Assembly (NCBI GenBank): GCA_021838065.1
Contig: JAKCEJ010000192.1
Coordinates: 1 to 6,026 of the forward strand
Length of the DNA: 6,026 bases
Direction of reading: 5' to 3'
Source of the DNA: Pseudomonadota bacterium
GTDB taxonomy: Bacteria; Pseudomonadota; Gammaproteobacteria; Steroidobacterales; Steroidobacteraceae
The translations under genes were made by a program, and so were the position numbers. A model generated the notes under the pieces. It was not told the DNA's origin, made no database searches, and saw only the letters and a list, made by a program, of their open reading frames with translations. Shown piece after piece: positions 1 through 6,026 of the stretch (positions are counted from its first letter, which is position 1; each line of letters begins with the position of its first letter).

Positions 1-1
1 G

Positions 2-145
2 GGTTACCTCAAGCATCACGCCATGCCCAACTACTGCGCCGCGAACTTCACCGATCTCGCCCAGCGCGCTCGCAGGAACCTGCGCTCGATGCAGCGACGT
101 GCCACGCTCGTGACCGCATTCTGGAAGCAGGCGGAGATGTTTTGA
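2..145 (+). mobile_element. IS630-family transposase, C-terminal fragment (5' end outside window)
   Basis: This frame is open from the left edge of the window to a TGA at 143-145 and encodes 47 residues. It contains the pieces NYCAANFTDLAQRARRNL and TAFWKQAEMF, which resemble the C-terminal tail of IS630-family DDE transposases: a basic helix with RAR/RR and RSMQRR, then a closing F-W-K-Q-A-E segment just before the stop. Only the tail is visible, so the DDE catalytic core and the left end of the element cannot be assessed, and I cannot say whether the copy is intact. The stop lies 66 bases before the start of qhpA on the same strand, so transcription through the element could enter the operon. 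The family call rests on recall of the tail motif only. Confidence 0.75.
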
Positions 146-211
146 CATGGTCACGTAGTTACGCAAGACTCAATAAGTGTCGAATGTCGGGGTGAGAGAG
201 GTATAAAGCGC
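146..211 (+). other. IS right end / leader region of the qhp operon
   Basis: This is the only non-coding stretch at the head of the operon. IS630-type elements end a few tens of bases after the transposase stop and duplicate a TA on insertion. The right terminal repeat therefore probably lies somewhere in 146-176, with the TA at 174-175 a possible junction; without the left end this is inference. A good -35 hexamer, TTGACA, sits at 142-147 across the transposase stop, but the hexamer 17 bases downstream (AAGACT, 165-170) is a poor -10. A TATAAA at 202-207 is too close to the ATG at 212 to serve that start as a -10. The purine run GAGAGAGG at 194-201 is the probable ribosome binding site of qhpA, with about 10 bases of spacing. 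I see no clear operator or terminator. Confidence 0.4.
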
Positions 212-1816
212 ATGCACCGCAGAGTCTCGTCGCTGATCACGGACGGGGTGATGGTCTTCGCCATGCTGCTCGGCACATGTGCCGCGGCATCTGCGGCGAT
301 GAGTTCGGCCGCAGCGCCGGCAGGATTGGCCGCAGTCCGGGCGAATTGCTCCGGATGCCACCGCGAGGTTTCGCCCGGGCACTTCGATCGCATCAGCGAG
401 GAACGCAAGACCCCCGAGGGCTGGGCGATGACGATCTTCCGGATGCGTCACCTGCACGGTGTGAAACTGACGGGCAAAGAACAGGCCACCATCATCCAGT
501 ACCTGAGTGACGTTCAGGGTCTTGCCCCATCGGAAACGGCTCCCGCCCGCTTTGCCCTCGAGCGCCGTCCCAACGTGCCCGACCTGAAGCTTCCCTATCA
601 CCTGCATGAAATGTGCGGGCGATGCCATAGCCTGGCGCGCGTCGCGCTTCAGAGGCGCACCGCCGCCGAATGGCTCAAGCTCATCAATTTTCACGTCGGG
701 CAGTTCCCAACACTCGAGTATCAAGAAGGCAGTCGCGACATCCACTGGTGGAAGATCGCCGCCACCGAGCTGCCCGGCGAGCTGGCCAAGCTCTTCCCGT
801 TCAAAAGCGCGGCGTGGCGCAACTGGAGCGCTCATCCGCATCCGAGTCTCGCGGGAGCGTGGATCGTCCATGGGTATACGCCGGGCCGGGGAGATTATTA
901 TGGCACGGCGCGAATCAGGCGAACCGCGCGGCATCGCTACCGCGCACGCTACCTACTTCATTACGCGAGCGGCGCCGCGCTCGACGGCTCCTCAGATGCC
1001 ATCGTGTACACGGGCTTCGAGTGGCGCGGCACGGCGAAGCTCGGTGGCAAGCGCGTGCACGAAGTCTACTTCGCGTCCACGGACGGCATGCGCATCACCG
1101 GCCGCTGGTTCCTAACGCATCATAGCGAGATAGGCGGCCACTGGGTTGCCTCTCGCGCCACGGGGGCGCCGCAGATCATCGCGGCGATCCCCAGCGCACT
1201 GAAAACCGGTACGACAGAGCGCGTCGTCGTGGTCGGCATCGGGTTGCGTGGAAGCGTCGAGCTAGGGCCCGGGACCAAGTGCAAGGTTCTTGAGCGCACC
1301 CCGTACGGACTGATTCTCACCGCCAGCGTGCAGAGCAATGCGACGCCCGGCTATCGCACGGTGCGCATCGGGCAAGTGCACAGCCGCAATCTGCTTGCCG
1401 TCTACCGCCGTGTGGATCGCCTGAAGGTCGAGCCGTCCCTTGCGATCGCGCGCCTGGGTGGCGGAACGCTTGCGCCGGTGGATGCGCAATTCCACGTCAT
1501 CGGCTACACCGATGTTGTCGGTGCGGGCGGGAAGGTGATCCCTGTACGTCTCGGCGCGGTGCCGGTGACCTGGAGCTTGGAACCATTTAACGCCGAAGCC
1601 GCAAGACGCGGCGATGTCCGCTTTGCCGGCACGCTGAGTCCGGAGGGACGATTCCTCCCGGCGCAGGGCGGACCCGATCCCAAGCGTCAATTTTCGGCAG
1701 ACAACACAGGAGATCTCTTCGTCGTCGCGTCACACCGTGATGGCAAGACCCCAATCACCGGCAAGGCGCACCTGATCGTGACCGTGCAGCGATGGATCAA
1801 TCCCCCGATCTACTGA
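212..1816 (+). CDS. qhpA: Quinohemoprotein amine dehydrogenase, alpha subunit (diheme cytochrome c)
   Basis: The alpha subunit of the periplasmic amine dehydrogenase accepts electrons from the CTQ cofactor of the gamma subunit and passes them out through two covalently bound hemes c. The 534-residue product starts with a Sec signal peptide: basic HRR at 2-4, hydrophobic core about 13-26, likely cut after ASA near residue 28. Two heme c motifs follow, CSGCH at 46-50 and CGRCH at 135-139. The stretches WAMTIFRMRHLHG (71-83) and NFHVGQFP (159-166) are typical of the family and contain Met and His residues that could be distal heme ligands. From about 208 come three beta-rich domains of the family (roughly 208-310, 320-405 and 405-534), ending with TVQRWINPPIY, the usual C-terminus, so the protein looks complete. 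I chose the ATG at 212 because it gives a basic n-region and follows a purine-rich site; the ATG at 251 is a less likely alternative. The end overlaps qhpD by 25 bases. Confidence 0.93.
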   Translation: MHRRVSSLITDGVMVFAMLLGTCAAASAAMSSAAAPAGLAAVRANCSGCHREVSPGHFDRISEERKTPEGWAMTIFRMRHLHGVKLTGKEQATIIQYLSDVQGLAPSETAPARFALERRPNVPDLKLPYHLHEMCGRCHSLARVALQRRTAAEWLKLINFHVGQFPTLEYQEGSRDIHWWKIAATELPGELAKLFPFKSAAWRNWSAHPHPSLAGAWIVHGYTPGRGDYYGTARIRRTARHRYRARYLLHYASGAALDGSSDAIVYTGFEWRGTAKLGGKRVHEVYFASTDGMRITGRWFLTHHSEIGGHWVASRATGAPQIIAAIPSALKTGTTERVVVVGIGLRGSVELGPGTKCKVLERTPYGLILTASVQSNATPGYRTVRIGQVHSRNLLAVYRRVDRLKVEPSLAIARLGGGTLAPVDAQFHVIGYTDVVGAGGKVIPVRLGAVPVTWSLEPFNAEAARRGDVRFAGTLSPEGRFLPAQGGPDPKRQFSADNTGDLFVVASHRDGKTPITGKAHLIVTVQRWINPPIY

Positions 1817-3252
1817 CGGCACGCGCCGTGATCTTCGATTCAGCGAACGCCCACATCGTCGCATTTGGCGAACGCGCGATGCTGCTGCACGTTCCGACTT
1901 CCGCGCTTTTCGAATTGGACGCGCTCGGCATCGAGGTGCTGAAGCTGGTGCAGTCCGAACGGAACCTTGATGTCGAGCGAATCCGCGCGACACTCTCGAG
2001 CCGTTTCCCGGCAGAGGAGGTGGGCGCATCCATCGAGCAGCTTATCAGGCTTGAGGTTCTGCGGACCGAGGGGGAAATCCGACCCATCAATCCAGCGCGC
2101 CTGCGCGTCGAGGCCTACCCTCTCAGCACGATCGTCCTGAACGTCAACACCGGATGCAATCTGGCGTGCCGCTACTGCTACAAGGAAGATCTGGCCATTC
2201 CGGCCGAGGGCAAGCGCATGGGACTGGAGGTTGCGGCGCGGAGCGTGGATCTGCTGCTGTCGCAGGCGGAGCAACGCTCCAGGGTGGGAGTCGTGTTCTT
2301 CGGCGGCGAGCCGCTCACGAACATGACATTGATCCGCCAAGTGGTGGATTACGCGGAGGCGCGAGCCGGCAGCCTCTGCAAGACAGTGGATTTTTCATTG
2401 ACGACCAATGCGACTCTGTTGACCGAGGAGATCATAGAATACTTCGACGCCCATCGTTTCGGGATCTCGGTCAGCATCGACGGGCCACGGACCCTGCATG
2501 ACCGCAATCGTCGCACTGTCGGTGATCGAGGTACCTACGAGGTAGTTGCGCGCAAGGTGCGCCTGCTCCTGAGTCGCTATCGCTCGAAGCCGATTGGGGC
2601 GCGCGTGACACTCACCGCTGGAACGACCGAAGTCGAGCTGATCCATGAACATTTGCGCGAGGGCCTCGGCTTTCACGAGGTGGGCTACGCGCCTGTCACC
2701 GCTTCAGACAGGGCAGATCACGTGTTGTCTGAAGCAGAGCTCGCCGAAGTGCATGCCGGATTCGAGCGGCTCGGCGAGAAGTACTTGGCGGCCGCGCTGG
2801 CGGGACGGAATACCGGTTTTTCCAATATGCACCAGCTGATGACCGACCTGCACGAGGGCCGGCGCAAGGCCCTGCCTTGCGGCGCAGGAGTTGGGCTGCT
2901 CGCTGTCGACCACCAAGGTGGTCTCAATCTGTGTCATCGCTTTACCGGCACGCAATTGCCCACCTTCGGCGACGTCGGTCAAGGCATCGCTGCGGACAGG
3001 CTCGGAGCCTTCCTCGAGCATGCCGCTGATCGGAACGGCACGCACTGCGCGACGTGCCACATTCGTAATGTGTGCGCCGGCGGCTGCTACCACGAGTCCT
3101 GGGTGCGCTACGGCGATCCGCATCACCGCACTTATCATTATTGCAACCTGCTGCGGCGTTGGGTCGATTTCGGCATCCGCGTGTACGCCGAGATCAGCGC
3201 CCGCAATCCTCAATTCTTCAGCGCTCACATCGAACCGAGGAGAGCTGCATGA
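1792..3252 (+). CDS. qhpD: Radical SAM/SPASM peptide maturase QhpD
   Basis: QhpD is the cytoplasmic radical S-adenosylmethionine enzyme that forms thioether bonds between cysteines and Asp/Glu side-chain carbons in QhpC. The 486-residue product has the SAM cluster motif C122-x3-C126-x2-C129 followed by Tyr, then GGEP at 171-174 and SIDG at 228-231. Its C-terminal SPASM domain has seven candidate cysteines for two auxiliary Fe-S clusters: C363, C381, C419-x2-C422-x5-C428-x3-C432 and C451. Residues 1 to about 95 precede the barrel, with FELDALGIEVLKLV and LIRLEVL resembling PqqD-like peptide-recognition domains; this is inferred and would be where the QhpC leader docks. The length is normal for the family. 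The start at 1792 lies inside the end of qhpA, 25 bases before that gene closes, with no clear Shine-Dalgarno, so translational coupling to qhpA is likely. A GTG at 1828 (codon 13) is the next alternative. Its stop overlaps the qhpC start in ATGA. Confidence 0.93.
   Translation: MDQSPDLLTARAVIFDSANAHIVAFGERAMLLHVPTSALFELDALGIEVLKLVQSERNLDVERIRATLSSRFPAEEVGASIEQLIRLEVLRTEGEIRPINPARLRVEAYPLSTIVLNVNTGCNLACRYCYKEDLAIPAEGKRMGLEVAARSVDLLLSQAEQRSRVGVVFFGGEPLTNMTLIRQVVDYAEARAGSLCKTVDFSLTTNATLLTEEIIEYFDAHRFGISVSIDGPRTLHDRNRRTVGDRGTYEVVARKVRLLLSRYRSKPIGARVTLTAGTTEVELIHEHLREGLGFHEVGYAPVTASDRADHVLSEAELAEVHAGFERLGEKYLAAALAGRNTGFSNMHQLMTDLHEGRRKALPCGAGVGLLAVDHQGGLNLCHRFTGTQLPTFGDVGQGIAADRLGAFLEHAADRNGTHCATCHIRNVCAGGCYHESWVRYGDPHHRTYHYCNLLRRWVDFGIRVYAEISARNPQFFSAHIEPRRAA
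3237..3242 (+). promoter_or_regulatory. Strong ribosome binding site of qhpC
   Basis: GAGGAG lies 6 bases before the ATG at 3249 and is the best Shine-Dalgarno match among the operon's starts. It fixes the qhpC start against longer readings of the same open frame, which runs back into qhpD. It also offers a way for the structural subunit precursor to be made in larger amounts than the maturase QhpD, whose own start has no visible site. Confidence 0.75.
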
Positions 3253-3590
3253 GTGGAATGAAACCCATCAATGAAAAGGCCGGTCTGCTGCTCGAAGCTG
3301 CCGAATCGGGACAGCTCGAGGAAGTCTCTGCCATGGAGACCGTGGCAGGTTGCGCTACGACGTTCGATCCCGGCTGGGAGGTCGACCCGTTCGGTGGTGT
3401 GGCCTCCCTCTGTCAGCCCATGGAGGCTGATCTATACGGATGCTCGGATCCCTGCTGGTGGCCGGCGCAGGTGCCTGACACCATGAATACGTATCCGTCG
3501 TGGCAGGAGGGCAAACCCTCGGCACAGCACGACTGGCGCGAGCTCGATCCGGTGTTCCCGAACACGAATGCCGTGTTTCCGAAGAAATGA
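3249..3590 (+). CDS. qhpC: Quinohemoprotein amine dehydrogenase, gamma subunit precursor (CTQ-bearing peptide)
   Basis: This 113-residue ribosomal precursor becomes the small catalytic gamma subunit. Taking the known enzyme's numbering, mature residue 1 falls at precursor residue 29, so the leader has 28 residues, the length known for this family. It has no Sec signal but a Leu/Glu-rich segment (AGLLLEAAESGQLEEV, 11-26). All known cross-link residues are present: C35-E44, C55-D61 and C69-D77 for the three thioethers, and C65-W71 for cysteine tryptophylquinone (mature 7-16, 27-33, 41-49 and 37-43). D40 and D61 match mature Asp12 and Asp33 near the active site. The core ADLYGCSDPCWWPAQVPD (60-77) is essentially the family signature. 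The mature part would be 85 residues against about 82 in characterised enzymes, the extra length lying at the C-terminus. The gene starts in an ATGA overlap with qhpD, its modifying enzyme. Confidence 0.95.
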   Translation: MSGMKPINEKAGLLLEAAESGQLEEVSAMETVAGCATTFDPGWEVDPFGGVASLCQPMEADLYGCSDPCWWPAQVPDTMNTYPSWQEGKPSAQHDWRELDPVFPNTNAVFPKK

Positions 3591-3617
3591 GTTGTGAGCC
3601 GGATACAGAGAACCGAT

Positions 3618-4721
3618 ATGAACCTGAAATTTCTCGCGCCTTGCCTGCTTGCCGGCGCATTGTTCGCCATCGGCGCCGTGATGCCCCGCGCAGCGGCGGC
3701 TCACGACTACCTGATCACCGGATCGAAGCCGGATCAGCTGTACGTCATCGATCCGGTCAAGCAGCGAGTGATCTCCGAATTTCATATCCCCAGCGCCAAG
3801 GATTATGTGAGCATCATCGTGCCGTCGCCGGATGGCAAGATCGCCTACGTGCTGGTCGACGAGGCGCAGAGGATTGTGGGAATCGATCTGCGGACGGGCC
3901 GAGAGGTATTCCGTGCAGACCTCTCCGCGCCGGGCGAGCGCGTAAAATGCCTGTTGGCATTCGCGGTGACGCCCGACGGAAAGGAGCTGATCGTCTACGA
4001 GTATCCGACCCGGCTCGGCATCGATTCCTACACGGTTCTGCCGCCGCGCTTCGCGTTGTTCAGCACAGCCGGCGGCCTGCATGCGAAACCGCTGCGGCAG
4101 TTTCCGGCACCGCGCCGCATCGAGATGGTCCTCGCCAAGGAGGACGGACGCAGCTTCTATGCGCTGGGCTTCAATCTCTACGAATTCAGCCTGAGGACCG
4201 GTCGGCTCATGCAGAAGCGCGGCATTCTCGATTGGCACCGCCCGAACCACTCGAGTCCGGACATGCTCGCTTTCTGGCCAGTCACGGAGCCTACGGGAAC
4301 CTTCACCAGTCCGCTGTATTCGATGCTGATCGGACCGGGAACGCCGCGGGGTGGTGTCCCGGAAACTTCGCTAATGATGCTTAATCTGCGCACGGGCCAG
4401 CTGCAATACCACGACTTCGAAAGAACTTCTGCCCCTATCTTCTCGACTGTGCTCAGCCCCGACAAGCACTGGGTGTTTGGTGCGTATACGGCGCTCACTA
4501 AGATTGACACGCGCCATTGGGATGTGGCCGCACAGATAGATCTGCCGCATACGTACTATTCCGTCAACATCTCCTCGAACGGCAAGGAGGTGTACGTCGG
4601 TGGTGCCATGTGCGACATTGCGATATACGACGCCCGGACGCTGCAACGCAAGGGTGATATCCATCTGCCGGGATGCGGCGACCAGTCGGTGGCGACACTG
4701 CGAATGATTCATCGACCCTGA
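3618..4721 (+). CDS. qhpB: Quinohemoprotein amine dehydrogenase, beta subunit (beta-propeller)
   Basis: The beta subunit is a seven-bladed propeller that, with the alpha subunit, encloses the gamma subunit in the periplasm; it carries no cofactor. From the ATG at 3618 the product has 367 residues. The Sec signal peptide has K4, a hydrophobic core at about 5-22 and an AAA site before H29, giving a mature protein starting HDYLITG. YVTN-type blade repeats are visible, with turns at SPDGK (70-74), TPDGK (118-122), SPDKH (280-284) and SNGKE (320-324), each followed by a hydrophobic strand, and pieces such as QLYVIDP and GIDLRTG. I preferred 3618 over an in-frame GTG at 3594 because it puts the signal peptide at the N-terminus and has a weak AGAGA at 3607-3611. 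The mature chain has three cysteines, C111, C332 and C353; the last two lie 21 residues apart in the final blade and could form a disulfide. The gene follows qhpC after 27 bases. Confidence 0.92.
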   Translation: MNLKFLAPCLLAGALFAIGAVMPRAAAAHDYLITGSKPDQLYVIDPVKQRVISEFHIPSAKDYVSIIVPSPDGKIAYVLVDEAQRIVGIDLRTGREVFRADLSAPGERVKCLLAFAVTPDGKELIVYEYPTRLGIDSYTVLPPRFALFSTAGGLHAKPLRQFPAPRRIEMVLAKEDGRSFYALGFNLYEFSLRTGRLMQKRGILDWHRPNHSSPDMLAFWPVTEPTGTFTSPLYSMLIGPGTPRGGVPETSLMMLNLRTGQLQYHDFERTSAPIFSTVLSPDKHWVFGAYTALTKIDTRHWDVAAQIDLPHTYYSVNISSNGKEVYVGGAMCDIAIYDARTLQRKGDIHLPGCGDQSVATLRMIHRP

Positions 4722-4737
4722 ATCGCCCAAGTAGCGC

Positions 4738-6026
4738 ATGGGGCAGGCGAAACTAGCTTGGCTGAGGCCATACATCCGGCGCCATCGCGGCGCGCTCCTC
4801 GCCGTCATGGCGCTCGCGGCAGGGACCTCGGTGCTGGCCGCCGCGCAGCCGTATCTGTCGAAGCTCATCATCGATGACGGGCTCATCGGGAAGCACTTCG
4901 ATGCTCTCGTTGAACTGTGCGCCGCCATCGTCGTGCTGGCGAGTTGCGGATTGGCGCTCGGGGCGCTGAACCGGCTGCTGTACGTGCGGCTTTCGGGCAA
5001 GATCCTGTTTGCCATCCGTGAGGATGTCTACGCGCACATCCTGACGCTTCCGCCCCGCTTCTTTAGAGTCCGTCCGGTCGGAGACATCGTCACGCGTCTG
5101 GACGGCGATGTCGCCGAGATCCAGCGCTTCAGCACCGACGCAGTGCTGGCGGTCGTCAACGGGGTGCTGCTGCTCATCTTTTCCGCCGTCATCATGACCC
5201 TAATGAGCGTCCGACTGACGGTGGCCGCCGCGTGCATCCTGCCGTTGCATCTGCTCTTGCGGCATCGGGCGCGGCGGCACGTTTCCGACAGCACGCGCGA
5301 GGTCAGGGAATCGCGCGGTGTCATTACGCACTTCCTGTTCGAGACGCTCGGCGCCGCGAAAGCGGTGCAGAGCGCGGGCGCGGAGCGCTGGGAGCGCGAT
5401 CGCCTCGGCAGCCTGAATAGGGGTCTGCTGCACCGCCTCGTCCGCCAGCAGCTCGTCGGCTACACGATCGGGGCGCTCTCCGGAGTGTTGTCGCATTTGA
5501 CGACCGCGGTCGTGTTCATCTTGGGCGGCTGGCAGGTGATCCACGGCTCGCTCACCGTGGGCACCCTGGTGGCTTTTACGGCCTACCTGGCGCGCGGCAC
5601 CGGCTCGGCAATGTCGCTGATGGGTCTTTACACCGCATACCAGCGCGCCGAGGTGAGCTTGAAGCGTGTGCAGGAGCTGCGGGACGCCGAGCCGATGCGA
5701 CCTCGGGGCGGGGGTTCGCGGGTCCTGGAGGCCCGTTCGGCTCCGATCCGCTTTCAGGACGTGAGCTTTCGCTACCCGGATGCCGGGCAGATGCTGTTCG
5801 AGCGTCTTACGCTGGAAGTTGCTCCCGGCTCGAAGGTGGTGCTATTCGGCGAGTCGGGCGTCGGCAAGTCGACTTTGGTGGAATTGTTGCGTGGGTTCGC
5901 CGAACCGACCGCGGGCGCCGTTCTGCTCGACGGCGTCGATTTGTCGGACTATGAGCTGCATTCGGTCCGGCGCCGCATCCCGGTTCTGGAAACCGAGCCG
6001 GTGCTATTTCGCGGCAGCATAGATCG
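4738..6026 (+). CDS. qhpF: ABC exporter QhpF, N-terminal 429 residues (cut by window end)
   Basis: This is a half-transporter with a fused membrane domain and ATPase, expected in the inner membrane and thought to export the modified QhpC peptide. The frame is open to the right edge. Hydrophobic segments lie at about 19-40, 57-78, 135-156, 160-175, 243-267 and 272-298, fitting the six-helix exporter fold. The nucleotide-binding domain begins near 337, with an A-loop Tyr at 346 and Walker A GESGVGKST at 371-379. The signature, Walker B and H-loop lie beyond the window. There is no N-terminal C39 peptidase domain, so leader removal needs a separate protease. Where the Q-loop Gln is expected (V-x-x-Q-x-P-x-L-F), T419 stands in VLETEPVLF. 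The start is fixed by an in-frame TAG at 4732-4734, and no clear Shine-Dalgarno is visible in the 16 bases after qhpB. A general type I exporter cannot be excluded from this half alone, but the operon context makes QhpF the best call. Confidence 0.85.
   Translation, partial: MGQAKLAWLRPYIRRHRGALLAVMALAAGTSVLAAAQPYLSKLIIDDGLIGKHFDALVELCAAIVVLASCGLALGALNRLLYVRLSGKILFAIREDVYAHILTLPPRFFRVRPVGDIVTRLDGDVAEIQRFSTDAVLAVVNGVLLLIFSAVIMTLMSVRLTVAAACILPLHLLLRHRARRHVSDSTREVRESRGVITHFLFETLGAAKAVQSAGAERWERDRLGSLNRGLLHRLVRQQLVGYTIGALSGVLSHLTTAVVFILGGWQVIHGSLTVGTLVAFTAYLARGTGSAMSLMGLYTAYQRAEVSLKRVQELRDAEPMRPRGGGSRVLEARSAPIRFQDVSFRYPDAGQMLFERLTLEVAPGSKVVLFGESGVGKSTLVELLRGFAEPTAGAVLLDGVDLSDYELHSVRRRIPVLETEPVLFRGSID

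Noticed and set aside
149..164. Sigma-54-type promoter (GG...GC)
   Set aside because: The GG at 149-150 and GC at 163-164 are separated by 12 bases rather than the required 10, and the flanking bases do not fit well.
142..170. Complete sigma-70 promoter TTGACA-17-AAGACT at the IS end
   Set aside because: The -35 is perfect but the -10 candidate matches only half of the consensus, so I mention it as a possibility and do not call a promoter.
202..207. TATAAA as the -10 box of qhpA
   Set aside because: Transcription would start at or after the ATG at 212, and no acceptable -35 lies 16-18 bases upstream.
170..934. Long open minus-strand frame opposite the start of qhpA (254 codons)
   Set aside because: It has no recognisable protein features and lies opposite a well-supported gene with a signal peptide and heme motifs. 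Long antisense frames are expected in GC-rich coding DNA.
3594..3617. GTG start for qhpB eight codons upstream
   Set aside because: It would put eight polar and charged residues ahead of a good signal peptide; the ATG at 3618 gives a normal N-terminus.
3591..3617. Terminator or regulatory hairpin between qhpC and qhpB
   Set aside because: Only a three-base inverted match (CGG/CCG) is present, with no T-run, and the gap is too short for an independent unit.
3618..3704. Lipoprotein signal in QhpB because of Cys9
   Set aside because: The cysteine comes before, not after, the hydrophobic core and there is no lipobox; a standard AxA Sec cleavage site follows.
3432..4250. Long minus-strand frame spanning qhpC and qhpB (272 codons)
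   Set aside because: It crosses two clear family genes, shows no domain pattern and is a compositional shadow.

Overview
The window holds the 5' part of a quinohemoprotein amine dehydrogenase (QHNDH, 'qhp') operon, entirely on the + strand and cut off at its right edge. Left to right: the tail of an IS630-family transposase (to 145), a 66-base gap, qhpA (periplasmic diheme alpha subunit), qhpD (radical SAM/SPASM peptide maturase), qhpC (precursor of the small gamma subunit that carries the cysteine tryptophylquinone, CTQ), qhpB (periplasmic beta-propeller subunit) and the first 429 codons of qhpF (ABC exporter). The coding genes are packed end to end: A and D overlap by 25 bases, D and C by 4, C and B are 27 bases apart and B and F 16 bases apart. 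This spacing strongly suggests one transcript.

How the genes work together (family knowledge applied to what is seen here): ribosomes make the QhpC precursor in the cytoplasm. QhpD installs three Cys-to-Asp/Glu thioether cross-links in it. Other factors not visible here (the flavoprotein monooxygenase QhpG and the subtilisin-like protease QhpE) are expected to oxidise the tryptophan and remove the 28-residue leader. QhpF is the probable exporter of the modified peptide. QhpA and QhpB travel separately through Sec with their own signal peptides. The assembled enzyme oxidatively deaminates primary amines in the periplasm, sending electrons from CTQ through the two hemes c to a soluble acceptor. 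In the QhpC precursor every residue known to take part in the four cross-links is present at the expected position, so this should be a functional enzyme.

Organism: the DNA is GC-rich, with strong G/C preference at third codon positions and Sec/cytochrome c architecture typical of a Gram-negative proteobacterium. I cannot place it more precisely. The IS fragment ending just upstream of qhpA suggests that the locus is accessory or has been rearranged, and raises the question of what promoter now drives the operon.

This is a recognisable, described system rather than a new one. The points worth a second look are the IS junction at the operon head, the absence of qhpE between qhpB and qhpF, a substituted Q-loop glutamine in QhpF, a cysteine pair in the last blade of QhpB, and the weak translation start of the maturase gene.
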